Shown piece after piece: positions 7,946-14,547 of a stretch of DNA of 17,924 nt. The notes under the pieces are model-generated. The model was not told where the DNA came from, made no database searches, and was given only the letters and a program-made list of their open reading frames with translations. Origin of the DNA: Pseudomonadota bacterium (GTDB lineage Bacteria > CALINM01); assembly GCA_026415985.1 (NCBI GenBank), contig JAOAGA010000029.1, positions 1 through 17,924 of the forward strand. The letters run 5' to 3'. The position numbers were made by a program, and so were the translations under genes. The first letter of the stretch is position 1, and each line of letters opens with the position of its first letter.

Positions 7946-9318
7946 AAGGAAGAATAATAATTGTTGATGATGACAGAAGTTTAAGGGAGATGCTTGAGAT
8001 TATTTTAAAAAGAGAAGATTATGATGTCATTGCCTTTGATAGTGCAGATAGTGCTCTCGATTGGTTAAAGATTAATATAGAGGAGGTTGATGTAATAATC
8101 TCAGATATCATAATGCCTAAGATTGATGGCATCTCGTTCCTGGAGAAGATAAAGGAGATTAATAAAGAGATACCAGTGATCATGATTACCGCAAACACAC
8201 GGGTAGATTATGCAATAGAGGCATTAAAAAGGGGTGCCTATGATTATGTTACCAAACCCTTCAATAATGATGAACTGAAAATAATAATAAAAAATGCTGT
8301 GGAGAAGAAAAATTTAGAAAGTGAGTTAATGAGGCTAAGGTCATTAATTGATAATAAACAATTTCCCATAATATTTTCAAGCAAGATAATGGAAGACCTC
8401 TATTTAAAGGCCATCTCTATTGCAAAAACAAATTCTACTGTTCTTATTACCGGTGAAAGTGGCACCGGAAAAGAGCTTTTTGCAAGATTAATACACAATG
8501 AGAGTGACAGAAAAAACGGTCCCTTTTTTCCTGTAAATTGTGGTGCCATTCCGGAAAATTTAATGGAAAGCGAGCTATTCGGATATGAAAAGGGTGCCTT
8601 TACAGGGGCTATGTCATCAAAGTTAGGCTTTTTTGAATTAGCTAATAACGGCACCATCTTTTTAGATGAGATAGCTGAGCTTCCACTGACCTTGCAGGTA
8701 AAATTGCTGAGGGTACTTGAAGATAGAATGGTTTTAAGATTAGGTGGCAAAAGTCCTGTCCCAACAGATATAAGGGTAATATCTGCTACAAATAAGGATA
8801 TAGAAGAGCTGGTTAAAAATGGCGATTTCAGAGAGGATCTTTATTATCGTCTTAATGTCGTTAGAATAAAGATTCCCCCTTTAAGAGAAAGAAGAGAAGA
8901 TATAATACCACTATCAATGCATTTTCTTAAAAAATGTTCCCAGAGTCACAATAAGACTATAAAAGGTATTACTAAGGATGCGACTTCATTTTTAGAGGCC
9001 TATGATTACCCTGGAAATGTAAGGGAGCTCCAAAATATAATTGAAAGAGCCTGTGTATTTGAGACAGGAGAACTATTAGGAGTAGGCAGTCTGCCTTTAG
9101 AGATATTAGGAAGTAGCAAGACAACTGATTTAACAAACACTAAGGCAGAAGATGTGGTGTTTTCGAACTTTAATCTTGATAAATATATGGAAGATATTGA
9201 AAAAAAGATAATAGAGAAGGCTCTTGAAGAAACGAAGGGAAACAAAAAGGATGCTGCAGAACTGCTTGGAATATCTCTCTGGGCTCTCTACCATCGCCTC
9301 GAAAAGTATAAAAAATAG
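7942..9318 (+). CDS. pilR: Sigma-54-dependent response regulator PilR (NtrC class)
   Basis: PilR activates RNA polymerase holding sigma-54, classically at the pilin promoter. The receiver domain (1-120) has acidic pocket D9-D11, phospho-acceptor D55, switch T83 and K105. The AAA+ domain (about 142-375) has Walker A GESGTGKE (171-178), the sigma-54-contacting loop GAFTGA (218-223), Walker B GTIFLDEI (237-244) and arginine-finger region RLNVVRIKIPPLRER. A Fis-type helix-turn-helix (about 432-455, GNKKDAAELLGISLWALYHR) binds DNA. Its length of 458 is normal and no key residue is missing. The ATG overlaps the pilS stop, so the pair is translationally coupled. No pilA lies in this window, so its main target is elsewhere; the sigma-54 promoter near 10210 is a possible extra target. 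Confidence 0.92.
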   Translation: MKGRIIIVDDDRSLREMLEIILKREDYDVIAFDSADSALDWLKINIEEVDVIISDIIMPKIDGISFLEKIKEINKEIPVIMITANTRVDYAIEALKRGAYDYVTKPFNNDELKIIIKNAVEKKNLESELMRLRSLIDNKQFPIIFSSKIMEDLYLKAISIAKTNSTVLITGESGTGKELFARLIHNESDRKNGPFFPVNCGAIPENLMESELFGYEKGAFTGAMSSKLGFFELANNGTIFLDEIAELPLTLQVKLLRVLEDRMVLRLGGKSPVPTDIRVISATNKDIEELVKNGDFREDLYYRLNVVRIKIPPLRERREDIIPLSMHFLKKCSQSHNKTIKGITKDATSFLEAYDYPGNVRELQNIIERACVFETGELLGVGSLPLEILGSSKTTDLTNTKAEDVVFSNFNLDKYMEDIEKKIIEKALEETKGNKKDAAELLGISLWALYHRLEKYKK

Positions 9319-9344
9319 GAATTTTTTTATTTTCTTTTTTTGTG

Positions 9345-9350
9345 TATAAT
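9345..9350 (+). promoter_or_regulatory. Candidate -10 box of fur
   Basis: A perfect TATAAT lies 7 nt before the fur ATG (6 nt between), in the 38-nt gap after pilR. The -35 position is only a T-run and matches poorly. If used, transcription would begin at or within 1-2 nt of the ATG at 9357, making the mRNA leaderless. Read-through from pilR is the alternative. Confidence 0.4.
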
Positions 9351-9356
9351 TCACTA

Positions 9357-9788
9357 ATGGAAGAAAATATTGACGAACTTAAAAAATTTCTTAAAACCAA
9401 GGGACTCAGGTTTACAAAGCAAAGAGAGGTAATAGTCAACGAGTTTTTAAAAACAGGGTCTCATATAAGCGCGGGAGAACTCTACCGGAAAGTTTCAGCT
9501 AAATATAAAAATATTGGTTTCGCAACCGTTTACAGGACTCTTAAGGTGCTTATAGAGTTCGGACTTGCAGAAGGTAAAAGTTTCGGAGATGGCCAAGCAA
9601 GGTTTGAGCCATCGAAACAAACATCTCATCATGATCATTTAATCTGTGAAAAATGCGGAAAGATTTTAGAGTTTTACGATTCCAATCTTGAAAAGATTCA
9701 GGAAGAGATATCAAAAAAGTTTGGATTTACCATCAAAAGACATGATTTACAAATTTACGGTCTTTGTAAAAAATGTAATAAATCTTAA
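9357..9788 (+). CDS. fur: Ferric uptake regulator (Fur family repressor)
   Basis: This is a dimeric metal-sensing repressor; with Fe(II) bound it would shut off iron-uptake genes. The winged helix spans about 10-85, with recognition region GFATVYRTLKVL (54-65). Sensor-site candidates are H36, E84 and the HHDH cluster (91-94). The C-terminal dimerisation domain carries CxxC pairs C97/C100 (CEKC) and C137/C140 (CKKC), the structural zinc site, and H129. HHDHLICEKCGKILEF is closest to true Fur rather than PerR or Zur, but metal specificity cannot be proven by eye. Start choice: ATG 9357 (143 residues); a GTG at 9342 would add five residues, but overlaps the -10 box and lacks a ribosome-binding site. 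No Shine-Dalgarno precedes 9357 either. No clear Fur box is seen upstream. Confidence 0.9.
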   Translation: MEENIDELKKFLKTKGLRFTKQREVIVNEFLKTGSHISAGELYRKVSAKYKNIGFATVYRTLKVLIEFGLAEGKSFGDGQARFEPSKQTSHHDHLICEKCGKILEFYDSNLEKIQEEISKKFGFTIKRHDLQIYGLCKKCNKS

Positions 9789-9810
9789 TAATTACAAGCT
9801 CAATTGACAT

Positions 9811-9850
9811 AAAAAATAGGTAGGAATCAAAGTGTTCCCTACCTATTTTT
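9811..9850. terminator. Bidirectional terminator between fur and the convergent small gene
   Basis: AAAAATAGGTAGGAA (from 9812) pairs with TTCCCTACCTATTTTT (9835-9850), with one bulged C and a loop of about 8 nt. It has A- and T-tracts on the outside. It lies 23 nt after the fur stop and about 19 nt after the minus-strand stop at 9869, so it can end both convergent transcripts. Confidence 0.85.
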
Positions 9851-9868
9851 ATTTTTTGATGGATGCAA

Positions 9869-10156
9869 TTATTTTTTTGCGGGAGCTGCTGGAGCTGGTG
9901 CTGCAGGAGCAGGAGCTGCTTCTTTTTTCTCCTCTTTCTTCTCCTCTTTCTTCTCAGCCTTTTTTGCAGCCTTTTTCTTGGATTTCTTTTCTACCTTTTT
10001 CTCTTCTTTCTTTTCCTCTTTCTTCTCAGCAGGAGCTGCTGCAGGAGCTGCTTCTTTCTTCTCAGCTGGTTTTGCGGCTGGTGCCTGAGCAAAAGCAAAG
10101 CTTGAGAATACAACCATCAACATAGCTGCTAATACTGCGGTAAAAACTTTTTTCAT
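9869..10156 (-). CDS. Small secreted Ala/Lys/Glu/Pro-rich low-complexity protein
   Basis: The 95-residue precursor is of unrecognised family. A clear Sec signal peptide (MKKVF then a hydrophobic core, ending SSFAFA) predicts cleavage after residue 23. The 72-residue mature part is almost only four amino acids: 24 Lys, 22 Ala, 14 Glu and 9 Pro, plus one Gln, Val and Ser (net about +10). It is laid out as an Ala/Pro arm (about 24-43), a charged block of EEKK-type repeats (about 44-79, likely a single stable helix), a second Ala/Pro arm (80-93) and a terminal KK. There is no Cys, aromatic residue or membrane anchor, so it is probably free in the periplasm or exported. The Shine-Dalgarno GGGAGGTGAT (minus strand, 10170-10161) is near-perfect, and a sigma-54 promoter lies upstream, both implying strong, switchable expression. 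It is reminiscent of the acid-shock protein Asr in style only. Function unknown. Confidence 0.82.
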   Translation of the reverse strand: MKKVFTAVLAAMLMVVFSSFAFAQAPAAKPAEKKEAAPAAAPAEKKEEKKEEKKVEKKSKKKAAKKAEKKEEKKEEKKEAAPAPAAPAPAAPAKK

Positions 10157-10202
10157 CTAAATCACCTCCCTTTTCTGTTATTTAAAAATCGATTTTAATA
10201 TA

Positions 10203-10219
10203 AGCAAAAAAAATGCCAA
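10203..10219 (-). promoter_or_regulatory. Sigma-54 (-24/-12) promoter of the small secreted protein
   Basis: On the minus strand the sequence reads TTGGCA, eight T, GCT, against the consensus TGGCAC-N5-TTGC. The invariant GG and GC are separated by exactly 10 nt, and TGGCAT plus TTGCT match the two boxes with one mismatch. Transcription would start near 10192, giving a leader of about 36 nt containing the strong Shine-Dalgarno. Genes for two sigma-54 activators (pilR and the NtrC-type gene at 10290-11675) flank it. Confidence 0.75.
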
Positions 10220-10265
10220 TTTATAACATATTGATTTTAAAGAAAACATAAAAATATTGCCAATT
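10214..10265 (-). repeat. Direct repeat AATTGGCA upstream of the sigma-54 promoter
   Basis: The octamer AATTGGCA (minus strand) occurs at 10221-10214, where it forms the -24 box, and again at 10265-10258, 44 bp further upstream. The upstream copy is followed by a T-rich stretch but lacks the GC at the -12 position, so it is not a second sigma-54 promoter. It may be chance in AT-rich DNA, a duplicated promoter remnant, or part of an activator or IHF site. Confidence 0.35.
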
Positions 10266-10289
10266 AACAAATGACTTTTTGGTATAATT

Positions 10290-11675
10290 TTAACGTTTTG
10301 GTGTATTTTTCTCTTCTTTAAGGCCATACTTTTCCAATCTGTACTGAAGGGTTCTGTAGGTAATACCAAGAATCTTGCAGGCTTTGCTCATTTTCCATCT
10401 GCTTTCTTCCATTGCCTTTAGAATGAGATTTTTTTCAATCTCTTCCAGATTTAGGTTTTTTTCAGGATTGTTTGTTTGTGAGTTATCTTTTTCTGACTGA
10501 TGATTATATCCGGAAAGGTAAGGAATCAGGTCATCTTTTTTAATCTCGTCTGAGTCAGAGTTAATTATTGCCTTTTGGATTATTGATTCCAGCTCTCTTA
10601 TATTGCCATAAAAGGGATAATCCAGGAGTGTTTTTAATGCCTCTTTGTTTAAAAATTTAATGGCACCTCCCGCTAAGTACTTATATTTATCCAAAAAGTA
10701 GTTGACTAAGATAGGTATATCGCTACTACGTTCCCTTAATGGTGGTAGTTTTAAAAAGAATATGTTTAATCTATAATACAGATCTGCTCTGAATTTTCCG
10801 TTCTTTATCTCTTCTTCTAAGTTTTTATTGGTAGCGGAAACTATTCTTACATCAACTTTTACAGGTATTGTGGAGCCTACGGGGAATATTTCTTTATTCT
10901 GCAGGAATCTCAAAAGTTTTGCCTGGGTTGCTAAAGGCATTTCTGATATTTCATCTAAAAAGATAGTTCCACCATTACCTGCTTGGAAGATACCGCTCTT
11001 TTTTGTTGTTGCACCTGTAAAGGCTCCCCGCTCATAACCAAAGAGCTCGCTTTCTATCAGGTTTTCCGGTATTGCAGCACAGTTTATAGGGATAAAAGGT
11101 TTATCTTTTCTTGAGCTGATTTTATGTATTAGTCTGGCAATTAGTTCTTTACCGGTTCCGCTTTCTCCGCTAATCAAAACAGTCGAGTCAAAATTTGCAA
11201 TTTTGAAAACTGTCTTTATCACATTTTTAAAGGAGGGGTGTTCACCTATTATTCCCTCAAACTCTTCTTTGGATGAAAGTTTAGAAGATAAAAATTTTCT
11301 TTCCTTTAAAAGGGTAGTTCTTTCAACAGCCTTTTTTAAGATTGATAATAGTTGTTCTTTTTCAAAGGGTTTTGTTATGTAATCAAAGGCTCCTCTTTTT
11401 ATAGCAGAGACTGCAGAATCAATGGTTCCATGGCCTGTGATGATTATTATGGAAGTATCCGGAGATATAAGAAGAATCTCCTCCATAAACTCAATACCAT
11501 CCATCTTGGGTAGTTTCAGATCGGTTATAACTGCATCAAAATCATTTTCTTTATAGATTTTTAATGCCTCTTCCGCTGAGGGAGAACAAAAAGTCTCATA
11601 TCCTTCTTTCTCTAAAATTAATTTTAGTATATCTCTTTGTTTTTTTTCATCATCTACTACAAGAATCTTAGGCAT
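10290..11675 (-). CDS. NtrC-class sigma-54-dependent response regulator
   Basis: This second sigma-54 enhancer-binding regulator has 461 residues. The receiver domain (1-115) has D8-D9, phospho-acceptor D52, T80 and K102. The AAA+ ATPase domain (about 141-370) has Walker A GESGTGKE (170-177), the GAFTGA loop (217-222) intact, Walker B GTIFLDEI (236-243) and RLNIFFLKLPPLRER. A polar linker (about 393-415) leads to a Fis-type helix-turn-helix (MSKACKILGITYRTLQYRL). All elements for sigma-54 activation are present. Its ATG overlaps the upstream kinase stop by 8 nt, making them a cognate pair. It is distinct from PilR in sequence and linker. The only nearby target seen is the sigma-54 promoter at about 10203-10219, downstream of its own stop; this link is inference. 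No hairpin terminator is evident after it, so read-through into the small gene is possible. Confidence 0.92.
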   Translation of the reverse strand: MPKILVVDDEKKQRDILKLILEKEGYETFCSPSAEEALKIYKENDFDAVITDLKLPKMDGIEFMEEILLISPDTSIIIITGHGTIDSAVSAIKRGAFDYITKPFEKEQLLSILKKAVERTTLLKERKFLSSKLSSKEEFEGIIGEHPSFKNVIKTVFKIANFDSTVLISGESGTGKELIARLIHKISSRKDKPFIPINCAAIPENLIESELFGYERGAFTGATTKKSGIFQAGNGGTIFLDEISEMPLATQAKLLRFLQNKEIFPVGSTIPVKVDVRIVSATNKNLEEEIKNGKFRADLYYRLNIFFLKLPPLRERSSDIPILVNYFLDKYKYLAGGAIKFLNKEALKTLLDYPFYGNIRELESIIQKAIINSDSDEIKKDDLIPYLSGYNHQSEKDNSQTNNPEKNLNLEEIEKNLILKAMEESRWKMSKACKILGITYRTLQYRLEKYGLKEEKNTPKR

Positions 11676-13095
11676 CTTTAATATCCTTATCGAAGGTTAT
11701 AATAAACTCTGCCCCCTCTTTATAATTTGTGTTAAGATAAATATTGCCATTGTGTTCAAAGATAATCTTTTTTGTAAAGGCAAGTCCAAGCCCCATGCCA
11801 TTAGCCTTTGAAGAAAAATATGGTTCAAAGATCTTTTCCTTCAAATTTTCATCGATGCCCTCGCCATCATCTTTAAAGGATATAATGATTTTTTCTTTTT
11901 CTTCTGAAACATCAATTTTTATATTACCTTCATTTTTGATTGATTCGATAGAGTTCAGAAGGAGATTCAGGAAACAGCAGGAAAGCTTTTCTTTGTCGCC
12001 TAACATATTAATCTTTGTTTTGTTTGAGGTTATACTGACATTTATATCAAGGTCTTTTATCTTGACTTTTGTAAAATCAATAACATCTTTTATAACAGAG
12101 ATAATATCAATCAGTTCAATCTTTAATTTAAGCGGTTTATCATACTCAAGAAAATTTGTCACTAAATTGTTTAGTTTGTTAATCTCATCTTTTATCCCAT
12201 CAAGAAGATCTAACAGAGTATCTTTATCCTGACTGTCTGATTTTATCTCTTCTGATATCTCTGTTATGGCAAGATTTATAAAATTAAGAGGGTTTTTAAT
12301 CTCATGGGCGATGGCAGATGAGAACTGTGCGGTTTTATAATTATTTTCTATGGTATGTATCCTTTTTTCCAGTTCTTTCTTTTGTTTAAGCTTATCTACC
12401 ATATCGTTGAAGTTTTTTATAAGTTCTCTAATTTCCGGGCTATCGTTTATATCATATTCTAAGGTTACAAACTCATCTTTTGCAACCTTTTGAGTGGCGG
12501 TAACGACCTTTTTTATCGGGGCGGTGAATCTTTTTGCCATGAAAATAATTATTATAGTTCCCAAAATATAGATACTTATTGTGGAGAGTAGTCTGAGCAA
12601 GAAATTCTTTTGCTGAAGAGCGGTTAAATTTTCTAAATGCATGATAACATTGATATATCCATAATTTTCATCGCCTATAATTATGGGGATATTTATTTCC
12701 TTAATATTGTCTGGATTTGATTTTACCCCCAGTTCGGCCTTAATAAGAAAATCAGTGTCTTTCTTGCCGAGTTTTAATCCGACCTTTTTGGGGTTGGAGC
12801 TTGCGATTATTTCCTGATTTTCTGATAGAATTGAGATTTCGTTTATACCTCTCTTTTTAAAATTTGCTATGAGTTCCTTTAGTTTTTCCTGAGCAATCTC
12901 GTCTTCACTTGTTAACTTTTGAACACTAACCTGTATCGCCTTTGAGAGCTCATCGACACTATCAGTTACTTCTGAAAGAAATCTTTTCTGAGCGTTTTGG
13001 GAGATGATAAAAAGACTTATAGATGAAAGGGAAAGCAGGGTCATCATAAGAATTATAAGCTTATCTTTAAAACTCAGGTTTCTAAAAAATTTCAT
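11668..13095 (-). CDS. Membrane sensor histidine kinase with periplasmic sensor and HAMP domain
   Basis: This is the partner kinase of the overlapping NtrC-type regulator. It has a membrane helix at about 12-32, a periplasmic sensor of roughly 130 residues (33-165) with a Cache/PDC-like stretch (ISILSENQEIIASSNPKKVG), a second membrane helix at about 168-187 and a HAMP linker (188-240). The H-box is AIAHEIKNPLNFIN (phospho-acceptor H264). The catalytic domain has N-box NLLLNSIES (N377, N381), G1 DDGEG (409-413), F-box FEPYFSS and G2 GMGLGLA (433-439). All catalytic motifs are intact at 475 residues. It is unlike PilS, which has no periplasmic domain. The signal sensed is unknown. The start at 13095 has no Shine-Dalgarno. 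The gene is divergent from mraZ, with 117 nt between them. Confidence 0.9.
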   Translation of the reverse strand: MKFFRNLSFKDKLIILMMTLLSLSSISLFIISQNAQKRFLSEVTDSVDELSKAIQVSVQKLTSEDEIAQEKLKELIANFKKRGINEISILSENQEIIASSNPKKVGLKLGKKDTDFLIKAELGVKSNPDNIKEINIPIIIGDENYGYINVIMHLENLTALQQKNFLLRLLSTISIYILGTIIIIFMAKRFTAPIKKVVTATQKVAKDEFVTLEYDINDSPEIRELIKNFNDMVDKLKQKKELEKRIHTIENNYKTAQFSSAIAHEIKNPLNFINLAITEISEEIKSDSQDKDTLLDLLDGIKDEINKLNNLVTNFLEYDKPLKLKIELIDIISVIKDVIDFTKVKIKDLDINVSITSNKTKINMLGDKEKLSCCFLNLLLNSIESIKNEGNIKIDVSEEKEKIIISFKDDGEGIDENLKEKIFEPYFSSKANGMGLGLAFTKKIIFEHNGNIYLNTNYKEGAEFIITFDKDIKDA

Positions 13096-13146
13096 ATAAA
13101 CATTTTAATTTTTTTTTAGAAAAAATGAAATTTATTTAAATTTTAC

Positions 13147-13174
13147 TTGACAAATATAAAAAATGGAATATTAT
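13147..13174 (+). promoter_or_regulatory. Sigma-70 type promoter of the dcw cluster (mraZ promoter)
   Basis: A perfect TTGACA (13147-13152) and TATTAT (13169-13174) are spaced 16 nt apart in the 117-nt divergent region between the sensor kinase and mraZ. The predicted start is near 13181, giving a leader of about 32 nt that contains the GTGG repeats. No separate strong promoter for the divergent kinase gene was recognised here. Confidence 0.72.
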
Positions 13175-13210
13175 TGGTAAAAAGTGGTAAAAAAATTAAA
13201 AAAGTGGTAT
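13175..13210 (+). promoter_or_regulatory. Candidate MraZ operator: 10-bp-phased TGG/GTGG repeats
   Basis: TTGGTAA (13174-13180), GTGGTAA (13184-13190) and GTGGTAT (13204-13210) put their GG pairs at 13176, 13186 and 13206, exactly 10 and 20 bp apart. MraZ proteins are known to bind such short direct repeats on one DNA face just upstream of mraZ (TGGG-type boxes in E. coli, AAAGTG-type in other bacteria). The slot at 13194-13200 lacks a box. Binding here would block the promoter or early transcription, giving autorepression. Confidence 0.65.
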
Positions 13211-13212
13211 AA

Positions 13213-13662
13213 ATGTTTTTAGGCAGATACGAACATACAATCGATGAGAAGGGCAGGATTAGTATTCCCTCAAGATTCAGAGAGATACTGAGGGGGAGTT
13301 ATGATGAAAGGCTAATAATTACTACCTATGACGGATGTCTTTATGCATATCCGATAAAAGAGTGGAAAGAGATAGAGACGAGAGCGGTTAGTTTTGATCT
13401 TGTCCGGCCGGAAGACAAAAATTTTATGAGGGTATTTTTTTCAGGTGCCATGGAGTGTTTGGTAGATAAGTTAGGAAGAATATTGTTACCACCAACCCAC
13501 AGAGAGTACGCAGATATAAAAAGAGAGGTAATTTTCGCAGGGATGTTAAAAAGAATTGAGATATGGTCAAAGGAGAGATTTGAAGAAAGGGTTTTAAAAC
13601 CATCGATGGATATGACAAAGGAGATTGGTATTAGCGATATGGCAAGCAAGTTAGGAATATGA
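13213..13662 (+). CDS. mraZ: Transcriptional regulator MraZ
   Basis: MraZ is a ring-forming DNA-binding protein that usually heads the dcw cluster and represses it. It is built of two AbrB-like (SpoVT/AbrB) halves, each with the family motif DxxGR: DEKGR (11-15) and DKLGR (85-89), followed by ISIPSRFRE and ILLPPTHRE. The 149-residue length is normal. The start at 13213 fits the family N-terminus (MFLGRYEHTID). It has no proper Shine-Dalgarno; instead the phased GTGG boxes run right up to the ATG. The stop overlaps the rsmH start (ATGA). Confidence 0.95.
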   Translation: MFLGRYEHTIDEKGRISIPSRFREILRGSYDERLIITTYDGCLYAYPIKEWKEIETRAVSFDLVRPEDKNFMRVFFSGAMECLVDKLGRILLPPTHREYADIKREVIFAGMLKRIEIWSKERFEERVLKPSMDMTKEIGISDMASKLGI

Positions 13663-14537
13663 ATAATGTTCACAGACCTGTTTTGTTGGAAGAGGTCATC
13701 TCTTTCGTTAAAGATGATTATAGTGTTGTTTTTGACGGAACCTTCGGTGGAGGAGGCCACAGTTCAGAGATATTAGAAAAATTTAAGCGCATAAAGGTAA
13801 TAGCGGTCGATATAGATGAGTCTGCCCTTTTTAGGGGAAAGGAGAAGGCGAAAGAATATAATGACAGGCTCTTATTAATAAAAGAAAATTTTAAAAACAT
13901 CGATAAAGTTTTGAAAGAAAGAGGAGTGGAAAAGGTTGACTTTATCCTGGCTGATTTGGGTGTATCGAGTAACCTCCTCGAAGATAAAGAAAGAGGTTTC
14001 AGCTTTATGAAAGACGGACCTCTTGATATGAGAATGGACAGGGATTTAAAAATAGATGCAAGATTCGTAATTAATAACTACTCTGTCAGTGAGCTTGCAG
14101 AGATATTTAAAACATTAGGGGAAGAACCAAGAGCACTTAAGATTGCCAGGCAAATAAACGAAGAAAGAAAAAAAGCTCCAATAGTAACTACAAAAGGATT
14201 AAGCGATATTATATGTAAGGTTGTAAGAAAAGGGAGAGGGCTCCATCCTGCGACCTTAGTTTTTCAGGCCCTTAGAATTTATGTTAATAGAGAGCTTGAT
14301 TCTCTGAAAGAGTTTCTGAACAGGTCTGTTGATCTGCTGAGTAAGGGTGGAAGAGTTGCAATCATCTCCTTTCATTCACTGGAGGATAGAATTGTTAAGA
14401 ATTTTTTTAGAGAGGAGGAAAAAAAGGGATTATTAAGGATACTTACAAAAAAACCTGTTACGCCTAAATATGAGGAAGTTAGAACCAACAGAAGGGCAAG
14501 GAGTGCAAAGCTTAGGGTTGCTGAGAAAATAGTTTAA
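13659..14537 (+). CDS. rsmH: 16S rRNA (cytosine-1402-N4) methyltransferase RsmH (MraW)
   Basis: This is the S-adenosylmethionine-dependent enzyme that N4-methylates C1402 in the decoding centre of 16S rRNA. The start HRPVLLEEV (5-13) is typical. The AdoMet-binding loop is DGTFGGGGHS (26-35), followed by VDIDESAL (50-57), DLGVSS (99-104), RGFSF (112-116) and PLDMRMD (121-127). The helical insert HPATLVFQALRIYVN and the C-terminal RRARSAKLRVAEK are diagnostic. Its length of 292 is normal. Its ATG overlaps the mraZ stop by 4 nt, so the two are translationally coupled in the dcw cluster. Confidence 0.96.
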   Translation: MNNVHRPVLLEEVISFVKDDYSVVFDGTFGGGGHSSEILEKFKRIKVIAVDIDESALFRGKEKAKEYNDRLLLIKENFKNIDKVLKERGVEKVDFILADLGVSSNLLEDKERGFSFMKDGPLDMRMDRDLKIDARFVINNYSVSELAEIFKTLGEEPRALKIARQINEERKKAPIVTTKGLSDIICKVVRKGRGLHPATLVFQALRIYVNRELDSLKEFLNRSVDLLSKGGRVAIISFHSLEDRIVKNFFREEEKKGLLRILTKKPVTPKYEEVRTNRRARSAKLRVAEKIV

Positions 14538-14547
14538 GGAGCTACAT

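Noticed and set aside
9311-9330. Terminator after pilR (AAAAAT-AGGA-ATTTTT)
   Set aside because: The stem is only A-T pairs and overlaps the stop codon. It is too weak to call, so read-through into fur stays possible.
9342-9356. GTG start of fur at 9342
   Set aside because: It lies before and through the TATAAT box, has no ribosome-binding site, and adds five residues not typical for the family.
9890-10080. Repeats resembling a CRISPR or satellite array
   Set aside because: The units are short codon-level repeats in a coding frame, without constant spacers or long identical repeats.
9832-10125. Plus-strand open frames opposite the small secreted gene (Leu/Ser/Phe-rich)
   Set aside because: They are antisense images of the Lys/Glu/Ala codons, with no ribosome-binding site. 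The minus-strand frame has a signal peptide, a strong Shine-Dalgarno and a promoter.
10256-10270. Second sigma-54 promoter at the upstream AATTGGCA copy
   Set aside because: Ten bases after GG the sequence is AT, not GC, so the -12 element is missing.
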